Notes: a model not told the origin generated them from the sequence alone. Positions 55,304 to 63,312 are shown, numbered from the stretch's first letter. The stretch: DNA of 64,000 nucleotides from Pseudoalteromonas prydzensis (GCF_001661495.1 NZ_BDDT01000009.1:88915-152914), one strand, 5' to 3'. Numbers and translations: made by a program.

Positions 55304-58243
55304 TCAGAAAGAAAGGTTCACGCCTAACGTGATACGTTTTGGAATTGGAAAATTACCGTTTGGAGTTTCAGGATCCTGGCTTAGCGTCCCTGATGGCGTA
55401 ATGGTCAATAAGTTACTTCCCTGCAAATAGATGCGTGCAGAACTAATACCGTATTGGCTTAACCACTGTTCGTCAGGTGTATAACCGATAGATAAGTTGC
55501 GAAGCTTGAGATAGCTGCCATCTTCCCAAAACAAACTTGATTGACGGCCCTCACCATTGTTATCAATTAAAGTTAATGCCGGTACATTAGTGTCAGTATT
55601 GTTAACTGACCATGCATCAAGAACGCGATCACCATAGTTAGAGCCTATATTTAATGATGTGAAGTCAGTAAATCCACGCCAACCATTACGTATTTGCCCT
55701 CCTTCAACACCTTGCCAAAACATATTGAAGTCCCAATTTTTGTATTTGAAATTCATATTCAATCCATACATAAAATCAGGATCAGTATCAGCAAAGAAAC
55801 TTTGATCATTCTCATCAATCACGCCATTACCATCTAAGTCTTTCCAACGAACTCGACCTAAACCCGCACCCGATTGCGCTGCATGAGCATCTATTTCACC
55901 TTGGTTTTGAAATAAACCATCAGCGACATAACCATAAACAGAGTTAACTGAATGACCAACAATCGTTTTATCATCACCATTACCACCAAATGAATTCACA
56001 ACGTCTTCAGGTAATGAAACAACCTTATTTTTAGCTGAAGAAATGTTAAAGCTAATATCAACATCAATATCGCCATCTAAGCTATCAAAAGTAAGGTAAT
56101 CGGCGTAGCCAATGAGTAACTCAAAACCAGAGTTTTCAATCGTGCCACCATTGACCCATTGCTGAGCGCCTTCGCCTAATGTTGCAAGTGGATTGGTTAA
56201 CGTTAAAATATCCTCTGTGGTTTTTTCAAACCAATCGATACTGCCGTATATGGTTTCGTAACGCATACCAAAATCGAGGCCTATATTGGTTTGCGTTGAT
56301 GTTTCCCATTTTAGGTCATCATTGCCTGTTTGTGCTTTAACAAAACCTGATGGTAGCGTTCCGCCATTAGCACCGCCTATATCATAAGCGGTCCCTTCAT
56401 CTTGCTGATCAGTGAATAGGGACTGTGTTGCATAACGACTTAGGTAGGTTGTATATGTTGCATCGGTAGGTATTTCTTGATTACCCGTTTTGCCCCAACT
56501 AGCACGCAGCTTTAAAGTTGATAAAAATTCAATATCATAGAAGGACTCGTTACTGATCACCCAACCTGCAGAAATAGCTGGGAAATTACCGTAGCTATTA
56601 TTACTACCAAAACGAGATGAGCCATCACGACGAATTGTTAAACCTGCTAAGTAACGATCATCAAAGTTATAGTCCATACGCGCAAAATAAGAGTTAAGAG
56701 ACCATTTATCACCATCCCCCTCCACACGAACATCACCCGTTGCTTGTGATAAATGTGCGTAATCACGGTCATCAGACGCAAAGCCTGAACCAAAACCAAC
56801 AGATCCTTCATACTCATAATCTATTTGTTCTGTGCCGACCAAAAACGTAAAATGATTTTCGTCTAAATCAAGTTTATATTCCGCGGTATTAGTCCAGCTA
56901 AAACTGCTATTCCAATTTTCTGTGACTGAAAGCTGATCACCATAGTTTAACGAGCCGGCTTGAAAAGCACGGGTATAGTTTCTGAAGTAGTATTGCCCGT
57001 AATCTAAACCGATAGAGCTTTTTAACGTTAAACCTTCTATTGCCTCATATTCAACAAAAATATTTCCCATTACTTTATTGAATCTACTAACGTTATCACG
57101 GTTCATTTCGATAATTCTAACTGGATTATCACGGTCAGTTACACCAGGAACAGGCCCTCCCCAGCCACCTTCCTCGTTGTACACAGGAACGATAGATTGT
57201 TGCTCTATAGCTAAATTTAAAATATTACCAGCCAGATCATTAACCAAGTTTGATTCTTGGTTTGTCACTATAAAGTTTTCACCAATCTTAAGTTTATTTG
57301 TTAGCTGATAATCAGAGTTAACACGAAAGCTTATTCGTTCAAACTCTGAGCCATCAACAACGCCTTCTGAGCCGTAATACCCGAGTGAACTATATATTGA
57401 AGCTTTGTCTGAACCACCTGAAACTGAAAAGTTAAGATCGGTTACTTTTGCAGAGCGCGTAACTTCATCAAACCAGTTTGTATCAGCAGGGCGTTGTAAC
57501 TGTGCTGCATCAGTAAATTCAGGAAAAACAACGTTGTTTAATTGAGGGTTATTAAAATCATTATTCCAATCATAAGTATAAAGAGAACTTGCGGCATTTG
57601 GATCTGATCCGTCATTTATTGCTGCTTGCCAAACTGCTTGTGCCCTTTGCTGTGTATTTAATGGGTTTAGCTCATAATTAAAATCATCATATGATTGATT
57701 GAAAGAAAAATTAAAATCGAGCCCCTCAGAGCCTTTTTTTGTCGTGATAACAATAACCCCATTGCCAGAGCGTGCACCAAAAATACTTGCTGCTGCCGCA
57801 TCTCTTAGAACCTGTATATCTGCAATATCATGGCTATTAAGTTCATGCATCCCCGATTTAGTTGGAATTCCATCAATCACATAAAGGGGATCATTATTAC
57901 CCAATGGTCCTAAACCTTGTCCGCGGATACGCACTGTTGCTGTAGCCGCAGGAGATCCATTAGTGGTAATTTGTAGGCCTGGTACTCTTCCTTGCAAGTT
58001 CTGCATTATATTACCTGAAGGCTGGTCAACGACATCTTCAAGGTCTACGGTACTCACAGCACCTGTTAAATCTTGTTTTTTAACACTTCCATAACCATAT
58101 GAAACTTCAATTATTTCAATGCCATCAGTAGTATTAGCTTCATCTTTTTGCTGTTCGGCAGCAAAAACACTTAATGGTAACGAACAACCCAGCAGTATAG
58201 CGCTAACACTTACTGCAAGTTTGTTTTTTTGAAATACGAGCAT
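55304..58243 (-). CDS. SusC/RagA family TonB-dependent transporter
   Basis: About 979 residues from ATG 58243, chosen because AAGGA lies 8 nt upstream; the frame extends to 58303. A signal peptide (MLVFQKNKLAVSVSAILLGC ... SVFA) is followed by a short acidic stretch, a TonB box-like IEIIEVS, and the SusC signature GYGSVKKQDLTGAVSTVDLEDV. The plug (NIMQNLQGRVPGL, VRIRGQG, PLYVIDGIP, IQVLRDAAAASIFGARSGNGVIVITTKKG) and a 22-strand barrel complete it. The N-terminal carboxypeptidase-regulatory-like domain common in Bacteroidota SusC is absent. It imports oligosaccharides, here probably fructans, across the outer membrane. Confidence 0.95.
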   Translation of the reverse strand: MLVFQKNKLAVSVSAILLGCSLPLSVFAAEQQKDEANTTDGIEIIEVSYGYGSVKKQDLTGAVSTVDLEDVVDQPSGNIMQNLQGRVPGLQITTNGSPAATATVRIRGQGLGPLGNNDPLYVIDGIPTKSGMHELNSHDIADIQVLRDAAAASIFGARSGNGVIVITTKKGSEGLDFNFSFNQSYDDFNYELNPLNTQQRAQAVWQAAINDGSDPNAASSLYTYDWNNDFNNPQLNNVVFPEFTDAAQLQRPADTNWFDEVTRSAKVTDLNFSVSGGSDKASIYSSLGYYGSEGVVDGSEFERISFRVNSDYQLTNKLKIGENFIVTNQESNLVNDLAGNILNLAIEQQSIVPVYNEEGGWGGPVPGVTDRDNPVRIIEMNRDNVSRFNKVMGNIFVEYEAIEGLTLKSSIGLDYGQYYFRNYTRAFQAGSLNYGDQLSVTENWNSSFSWTNTAEYKLDLDENHFTFLVGTEQIDYEYEGSVGFGSGFASDDRDYAHLSQATGDVRVEGDGDKWSLNSYFARMDYNFDDRYLAGLTIRRDGSSRFGSNNSYGNFPAISAGWVISNESFYDIEFLSTLKLRASWGKTGNQEIPTDATYTTYLSRYATQSLFTDQQDEGTAYDIGGANGGTLPSGFVKAQTGNDDLKWETSTQTNIGLDFGMRYETIYGSIDWFEKTTEDILTLTNPLATLGEGAQQWVNGGTIENSGFELLIGYADYLTFDSLDGDIDVDISFNISSAKNKVVSLPEDVVNSFGGNGDDKTIVGHSVNSVYGYVADGLFQNQGEIDAHAAQSGAGLGRVRWKDLDGNGVIDENDQSFFADTDPDFMYGLNMNFKYKNWDFNMFWQGVEGGQIRNGWRGFTDFTSLNIGSNYGDRVLDAWSVNNTDTNVPALTLIDNNGEGRQSSLFWEDGSYLKLRNLSIGYTPDEQWLSQYGISSARIYLQGSNLLTITPSGTLSQDPETPNGNFPIPKRITLGVNLSF

Positions 58244-58297
58244 TGTGTGTGTCCTTATTGTAATTTTACTTATTAGTGTTGATTTCAATATACAAAT

Positions 58298-58312
58298 AAA
58301 CAACGTTGTCTT
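58298..58312. promoter_or_regulatory. Probable LacI-family operator, susC-proximal
   Basis: The palindrome ACAACGTTGT (58300-58309) lies in the 19-bp sequence AATAAACAACGTTGTCTTT shared by all three sites of this locus. It is about 57 bp upstream of the susC start codon. Confidence 0.75.
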
Positions 58313-58347
58313 TAAAGTATAAAAAAATACCTTTTTTATACTTTAAA
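58311..58347. promoter_or_regulatory. 16-bp perfect inverted repeat between the two susC operators
   Basis: TTTAAAGTATAAAAAA (58311-58326) and its exact complement (58332-58347) flank the 5-nt loop ATACC. It could be a second regulator's site, a hairpin in the leader RNA, or overlap the susC promoter. Its exact position between two operator copies suggests a role in control. Confidence 0.55.
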
Positions 58348-58372
58348 CTTAGTTTGCTAGACCAATAAAAAT

Positions 58373-58387
58373 AAACAACGTTGTCTT
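58373..58387. promoter_or_regulatory. Probable LacI-family operator, susC-distal
   Basis: ACAACGTTGT at 58375-58384 within the same 19-bp sequence, in the same orientation as the susC-proximal copy and 75 bp away from it. This is a spacing compatible with looping by a tetrameric LacI-type repressor. It lies in the 227-bp fructokinase-susC gap. Confidence 0.75.
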
Positions 58388-58470
58388 TTTAACATTAAAA
58401 AAACATCTATTCAATATAAATAACAAAAATCTGTTAAAAATGTGTATCACTTGAATCACAACGCTATACG

Positions 58471-59388
58471 CTAACATGGGTCAATAAACTCTAAGATCTG
58501 TTGATACGTTAAATCAGGTGTTGCCCCTAGCTGTTGAGCAACCATAGCACCAGCTGCACACGCAAAATCAACTGCTTGTTGCGCATCATCATGAATAGAC
58601 AGTTGATAAATTAAAGCTCCCAAAAACGAGTCTCCAGCGCCCACAGTATCAACAACATCGATCAGATAGCCTGAATTATAGTACTTCTTACCTTTAATCG
58701 ATAATAAAGCACCATGGCTGCCTTTCGTCACGCACAAGAACTCAGTATTTGTTTGTTTTGCTATAAAATCTAAGTTTTGCTCTAAAGAATGATATTTACA
58801 CCCCATTCCTTTAGCGATTTCATAAAGTTCTTCATCATTTAGCTTGATAAAGTCTGCTCTATTCATTAACTCTATTAAATTATCAAGCTGGTAATGAGAA
58901 GTGCGCAAATTTACATCAAACACTTTAAAATTTGCATGTCCAAGCAGTTGTTTTAAGGTCATTAATGAAGTTTCAGTACGGCCAATTAAACTACCAAACA
59001 CAAAAATATCCGTCGATTCAACTTTGCTGATAATTTCTTTAGTTAAAGCAATATTATCCCAGGCAGTGTCAGGCATAATCTCGTACTTAGCAGAGCCATG
59101 GCTATCAAGTGTTACCTGGACTGTACTGGTCTTTTTGTTTGGGTTTACAGCAATGTACTCTGTAGTCAATTTTTTCTCTGTTAATTCGTCAAGCAGAGCA
59201 TTACCTAACTCATCCTCCCCTACCGCACTTATCATTTGTGCGTCAATTCCAAGAGATTTAACCCTAAAGCACATATTTAAAGGTGCGCCACCCAATCGCT
59301 TGGTTGTACCAAAACAGTCCCAAAGGACCTCCCCAAAGCAAACAAGACTAATTTTATTAGGTATGTTTTCATTTATAATTATACTCAT
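58471..59388 (-). CDS. Fructokinase, PfkB/ribokinase family
   Basis: 305 residues with the fructokinase opening LVCFGEVLWDCF and RLGGAPLNMCFRVKSLG, then the PfkB signature DTVGAGDSFLGAL, with catalytic D253. It phosphorylates fructose to fructose-6-phosphate in the cytoplasm, which fits the product of the neighbouring GH32 enzyme. It is the first gene of the minus-strand series. A matching operator lies about 186 bp upstream. Confidence 0.9.
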   Translation of the reverse strand: MSIIINENIPNKISLVCFGEVLWDCFGTTKRLGGAPLNMCFRVKSLGIDAQMISAVGEDELGNALLDELTEKKLTTEYIAVNPNKKTSTVQVTLDSHGSAKYEIMPDTAWDNIALTKEIISKVESTDIFVFGSLIGRTETSLMTLKQLLGHANFKVFDVNLRTSHYQLDNLIELMNRADFIKLNDEELYEIAKGMGCKYHSLEQNLDFIAKQTNTEFLCVTKGSHGALLSIKGKKYYNSGYLIDVVDTVGAGDSFLGALIYQLSIHDDAQQAVDFACAAGAMVAQQLGATPDLTYQQILEFIDPC

Positions 59389-60006
59389 TCAATAGTTTCC
59401 TTATACGCTCCGATTATAGAATAGCCGGATTAGACTACGTTCAACTTACCTTTCACCAAATTCAAGTTAAATACAACTTTCAATAACTACACATTTAAAT
59501 TGAAAGTGCTAAATGTTGATATCTTTGTTAAATAAATGTGGCCTAGATATTATTCCATTTCAAGACCAAAAAGACAACGTTGTTTATTTGGAGTGATAAA
59601 ATTAATTTATTGTCTATCTGCAACTTGTAAATAAAACAAATAATATGCGTGTGAGTTATTTTGATTCAATCGGTTAATTGATGAGAAAACATACCTTTAT
59701 TTGCGCAATGCGTTTTCACATATCAATATTAGCCTTCAAGTTCACCTTCATTTACTTCTCATTCCCTTCTCTTTGTGCAAAAAAGTTTAGTGAATTATTC
59801 ACAAAGAGGCTAAGAGGCGCTGCGCTTTAGAGTAATACAGATTCTAGATCCAGATGTATTTGCGCGGTTGAAATACTATTACCGAATAGCCACGCTTATC
59901 AACTAACGGTGGATTTAGAACAATGGATCCGTAAGCAATAACTACTTAGCTTTATAAGGTTTAGCGTCATTGAGAGGTATTTGGATCAATATTCATTACG
60001 GGAGAT
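59389..60006. other. Long intergenic stretch upstream of the fructokinase gene
   Basis: No complete gene was seen. The part near 59389-59600 is the fructokinase leader with one operator. A 30-codon open fragment at about 59811-59903 (ALRFRVIQILDPDVFARLKY, then ILIN-like end and a stop) is not recognised and may be a relic. From about 60007 rightward the intron end begins. Confidence 0.4.
59572..59586. promoter_or_regulatory. Probable LacI-family operator upstream of the fructokinase gene
   Basis: ACAACGTTGT at 59574-59583. The complement strand carries the same 19-bp sequence as the two susC sites, so this copy is in the opposite orientation. Its distance from the start codon is long for a simple operator and suggests a long leader or a looping partner of the susC sites about 1.2 kb away. 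Confidence 0.7.
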
Positions 60007-60091
60007 GAACCGCCCATTGCACTTCCTGCTAATAGAAAGCGCATGATGTGTGGTGTGGGGGCTGGAGGTTAGAGACCTCCGGCTACCCGAT
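60007..60091 (+). ncRNA. 3' end of a group II intron (domains V and VI), inserted in an attC core
   Basis: GAACCGCCCAT can pair imperfectly with ATGTGTGGT and resembles domain V of bacterial group II introns. The next hairpin (GGGGCTGGAGGT with ACCTCCGGCTACCC) has one unpaired A at 60085, followed by CCCGAT to 60091. This is the geometry of a domain VI branch point a few nt from an AY 3' splice end. The flanking base pairs are the attC core of the GNAT cassette (GCCTAA on the minus strand). The intron's 5' part is not present on the left. Assignment is by structure and pattern, not by alignment. Confidence 0.5.
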
Positions 60092-60496
60092 TAGGCATTG
60101 GTACACCGCATAAGTTTAATACCACCTACATCAGTTGAAAAACCAAAACTTGAATAAAACGCTTCCATCTCAGGTAAACAATATAATTCAAAATGTTTAA
60201 CCTTTTGTAGTTCCTTATGACCTTTAACCAAGTTCATAAGCTTTTGACCTAAGCCATTACCACGATGAGCCTCACTAACAATGACATCAAATATGATTGC
60301 TTTATATAAAATCGCTAATAACTCGAGTAAAGCCAATTAAGTGATCATTGTCATCAAGAATACCAATACAAATTTGAGATCCTTGGACGCAATTTATTGT
60401 ATCTTCGAGTGAACGCTCTTTGCTCCACCAGACTTCTTTATACAATTGATGGACTTGTTTCATTTGATCAGAAGAAAAACTAGAAATTATCGTCAT
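60091..60496 (-). pseudogene. GNAT acetyltransferase cassette gene, frameshifted
   Basis: The N-terminal half (MTIISSFSSDQMKQVHQLYK ... IGFTRVISDFI) stops at a TAA near 60302. The C-terminal half continues in another frame (KAIIFDVIVSEAHRGNGLGQ ... HFELYCLPEMEAFYSSFGF). Joined, they form a typical GNAT of about 130 residues with the acetyl-CoA loop RGNGLGQ. The break lies in the run GATTTTATATAAAGC, where a net shift of one or two bases restores the frame. The stop codon at its 3' end is shared with the attC core now occupied by the intron. Confidence 0.7.
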
Positions 60497-60508
60497 ACTT
60501 GAATAAAT

Positions 60509-60613
60509 GCCTCAACGCCCACAGTAAGGGGCTTTTTAATAGTTTGCTAAAATTGTGTAGCGAAGCGAAACCGAGCAAACTGTAAAAAGTCCCGCTTTAA
60601 TTGCTTGTTATGT
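60509..60613 (-). repeat. attC recombination site of the RDD cassette
   Basis: About 105 bp. On the minus strand it begins with the core ACATAAC overlapping the RDD gene stop and ends with GCGTTGAGGC. Inside, GCGGGACTTTTTACAGTTTGCT mirrors AGCAAACTATTAAAAAGCCCC imperfectly around a central loop. This is the folded bottom-strand layout recognised by integron integrases. It lies between two short minus-strand genes whose coding regions abut it closely. Confidence 0.7.
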
Positions 60614-61279
60614 ACGTACTACAACTGTTTTACCAATATAATCATGTACAGCCCTGCGTTTATCATTAAATAACATGGTAACGAACTCAGATATTCCCCA
60701 CACTAAAGCTAAAATACCAAAACCAATAACCGCATAAGATAAACCTACAGAAATAGCTCCGGTCATTTCTAGTGTTGTGGCAACGGTTAAAATAATTAGT
60801 ACCCAAGAAATATTGAGTACTAAATTAACCGATTCTCTTCGGAGCGCCTGTTTAACATTAATCTCGGTTTCAGTAGCATGATTTAGTACCTTAACTTCCA
60901 TAAACATTTTTCCAAGAGTTTGGCCAAAGTAACCGTGCATAAAAATAGCGTATATTGCGAATTGAACACCATTTAAGGCTTGAAGAAACTTATCTTGAGT
61001 GCTGTATTCAACACCAAATATTAAACACTCGATATACAGAAGTATGGCAAATAAGATACCGTCAATTGTTGCCGCCCAAAAACGTGGCCAGAATGTAGAA
61101 TATTTATCTATTTCAATTTCTTTAAGGGCTTCAACTTTGCCTTCGGGTATATGATTTGGATCGTTTAAGAGCTTTATTACTTTTTCATATCGATCGGGAT
61201 AGGCTTCTTTATCGATATGTTTTTCAGCATCTAATAATTCGTCATAAGAATATTCTGAAAAGTTTGGTTCATAATCCAT
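60608..61279 (-). CDS. RDD family membrane protein in an integron cassette
   Basis: About 223 residues from ATG 61279; ATG 61303 is an alternative that overlaps the cassette boundary GTTATGT. A soluble N-terminus of 60 residues is followed by the RDD domain (YSTFWPRFWAATIDGILFAIL, GYFGQTLGKMFMEVKVL, ALRRESVNL, NDKRRAVHDYIGKTVVV). Function is unknown; RDD proteins may be ion antiporters. Its stop codon lies within the attC core, typical of gene cassettes. It is not a close copy of the RDD gene at 14667. Confidence 0.8.
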   Translation of the reverse strand: MDYEPNFSEYSYDELLDAEKHIDKEAYPDRYEKVIKLLNDPNHIPEGKVEALKEIEIDKYSTFWPRFWAATIDGILFAILLYIECLIFGVEYSTQDKFLQALNGVQFAIYAIFMHGYFGQTLGKMFMEVKVLNHATETEINVKQALRRESVNLVLNISWVLIILTVATTLEMTGAISVGLSYAVIGFGILALVWGISEFVTMLFNDKRRAVHDYIGKTVVVRT

Positions 61280-61306
61280 TATTTGATAATTCCTTATGTA
61301 CATAAC

Positions 61307-62040
61307 GAGGCTGTAGAATAACTCGTTTTTAATTTATTTTTATTGATGCATTAACCATAGCCGACTTCCTATTTTGGTTCAATCAGTTATCGCTAGTTTA
61401 CTTAAAATAGAAAAAGAGAATGTACGATTGTTTTAATGGCTGTTTTAGAGGGAATTACAGGTGCTTAAGTCGCTATATTTCGGCTTAAAAGGGCTCCCCT
61501 TTTTTAATGCAGCCTGTTTTGCAGCTTTTCTATATTATGAACTAAGCAATACAGTTGCCATTGGGCATTCACTTTCGTTTGACCGCGTAAGGTCAATTTA
61601 TTCATGCCTTTGTTAACTGTAATATTCCCGAACACCGGCTCTATACAGCCAAGTCGTTTACTGTACTGCCGTCGCCCGATTGGGCTGTCTATTTTGACCT
61701 TCATTTTGTAGATATAGCTTAGCTTTTTACGCGATTCATCATTTTTAAACTGAACTTGCCGTCCTGTTTTTATAGGTGGCTTTCGCATACATTGCTGTTG
61801 CAGTGGGCATACCTTGCAATCTTTTAAGTAACCGCAGAATCGGGTGTATTTTTGGTTGTGGCTGTTTACATTTATACCGCTTCGCCACATTTCATTGCCT
61901 GCGGGACAGCGGCAGGTTTGTGTCGTCTCATCATAATGGAAGTCGTCTGAGGTAAATAATCGTGGCTTGCCTTTGCTGCGTTTTAGTCGGCGCTTTTCTT
62001 GTTCTGTCTCATAGGTTTCGCTTTCTTTAAACCAAACAGA
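61307..62040 (-). mobile_element. Truncated IS1182-like insertion sequence
   Basis: The preserved end starts with GAGGCTGTAGAATAACTCG at 61307, directly against the cassette boundary GTTATGT. The transposase frame runs from about 62040 to 61504. The other end and the N-terminal half of the transposase are missing, cut at the tandem repeat that starts near 62034. Confidence 0.65.
61504..62040 (-). pseudogene. IS1182-like DDE transposase, C-terminal part
   Basis: About 178 residues of open frame. Cysteine-rich middle (TCRCPAGNEMW, RFCGYLKDCKVCPLQQQC) followed by SPIGRRQYSKRLGCIEPVFGNI and LRGQTKVNAQWQLYCLVHNIEKLQ, the conserved C-terminal part of IS1182-family transposases. The catalytic N-terminal region with the first Asp residues is absent, so it is inactive. 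The first Met at 61890 is internal, not a real start. Confidence 0.8.
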
Positions 62041-62045
62041 GAAAA

Positions 62046-62167
62046 AAACAGAGAAAAAAGGACAGGCGTATATTTATGACAAATAAACTAACAACTGTAT
62101 CGTTATAAACAGAGAAAAAAGGACAGGCGTATATTTATGACAAATAAACTAACAACTGTATCGTTAT
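62046..62167. repeat. Perfect 61-bp tandem duplication
   Basis: Units 62046-62106 and 62107-62167 are identical, and a 14-bp partial copy (AAACAGAGAAAAAA) precedes them at 62034. Each unit contains GGACAGGC, which recurs in inverted form at 63391-63399 on the other side of the transposase gene. The remaining gap to 62308 shows no gene. Confidence 0.9.
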
Positions 62168-62307
62168 AGGCCACCTTACCAGTGTTTTTTAAACACTCAC
62201 TTATAACAAAATGAAGAATTGAGTAGCTTGGAGGGGAGTTTAGCCAACAAATATAGTTTAGAGATTTAAATTTTCATCAACAACTTAAGGAAGCTACAAC
62301 TCCTCTT

Positions 62308-63312
62308 TCAGCCTGCGCCTTTGTACCATTTCACATCGTTGCTGGCGGCTTGTTGTTTTAACCGTTGTTTGCTGCCTGCGAAATTTGAGTACTGCTGCCT
62401 AAATCGCATTATTGATTCAAGCCATTGCGCTTCTTCTATTTTTAAAGTGAGTAGCACTTTTGGCACAGCGTTCTTGATATGCCCTTTTTTCTTTGGATCT
62501 ATGTGACGACCACTCCAATCAACTAATTCAATGTAATCAAGTAAGGCAAAAGGGATCGTGTTTTTGATATGGCTGCCACCAAATGGTTTTAGCTGAGATG
62601 GCTGGCTTTCATACTGAATATTATCTTTTTGTTTGATAGGCTGATCCACTTTAACTTTGTCCATAGTGAAGGCTTTGAAATGCGCTATACGCTCTTGAAT
62701 TGAGGTAAAATCACTGTCTTCAAGCGTATCGGCTATGTTTGCTCTGATAGGATTCAAATCAACGTAGGCCATGCAACTAAGCACTGCGGTTTCATCTAAT
62801 AATGCTTGTGATTTATAGCGCCCTTCCCAGTACTTGCCCTTGCAGTTATCTTCTTTATTGGCTTCGCGGGCAATGTATTCATTGAGGTTTTTCATATACC
62901 AGCTTATGTCATACAGTCTTTCTCGCCATTTAGCGATGACCTCGTTGAAAAAGAGTAAACTTACCTTATCTAACTGCTCTCCATTTAAGTAGCGATCAAC
63001 CAAAACATGGCCATTATAAAGCTGATACCAACGGTTAATTACTTCATCATCAGACCAATCAAGTGCTTGACGCCGATTAACGTTCACAACAAGATGGTAG
63101 TGATTGCTCATAATCGCGTAGGCTGCTATTTCTATAGCAAATATACTACTTAAAAACTTTATTCGCTCTACTAACCACTCCCGACGATGATCAAAATTTT
63201 TACCTGTGTATTTATCGTCACCACACAAAAACGCTCGCCTAACGCATCGTGAGATTAAGTGATAATAAGGCGTGGACGCTAAATCAATAAGCTTTTTTCT
63301 TGCCCGGGTCAT
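62308..63312 (-). CDS. REP-associated tyrosine transposase (Y1/IS200-like, RAYT)
   Basis: About 334 residues from ATG 63312, preceded by GGAG at 9 nt; a TTG at 63321 is the upstream alternative. The Y1 transposase domain shows STPYYHLISRCVRRAFLCG, the HUH motif in MSNHYHLVV and CMAYVDLNPIRA with the presumed catalytic region. These single-strand nucleases move or spread short palindromic REP sequences. Flanking GGACAGGC motifs in inverted orientation (62062 region and 63391-63399) are the likely REP-type ends. The protein is of the long RAYT kind seen in Alteromonadales. Confidence 0.85.
   Translation of the reverse strand: MTRARKKLIDLASTPYYHLISRCVRRAFLCGDDKYTGKNFDHRREWLVERIKFLSSIFAIEIAAYAIMSNHYHLVVNVNRRQALDWSDDEVINRWYQLYNGHVLVDRYLNGEQLDKVSLLFFNEVIAKWRERLYDISWYMKNLNEYIAREANKEDNCKGKYWEGRYKSQALLDETAVLSCMAYVDLNPIRANIADTLEDSDFTSIQERIAHFKAFTMDKVKVDQPIKQKDNIQYESQPSQLKPFGGSHIKNTIPFALLDYIELVDWSGRHIDPKKKGHIKNAVPKVLLTLKIEEAQWLESIMRFRQQYSNFAGSKQRLKQQAASNDVKWYKGAG

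Noticed and set aside
58901..59395. 164-codon plus-strand frame opposite the fructokinase gene
   Set aside because: It is antisense to a gene with clear PfkB motifs and has the composition of a shadow frame.
59811..59903. Short open fragment as the C-terminus of the intron reverse transcriptase
   Set aside because: The residues do not resemble the end of class C intron proteins, and it is separated from the intron end by stops; left as unrecognised.
62034..62167. Tandem repeats as a possible CRISPR array
   Set aside because: Only two adjacent identical 61-bp units with no spacers and no cas genes; it is a simple tandem duplication.
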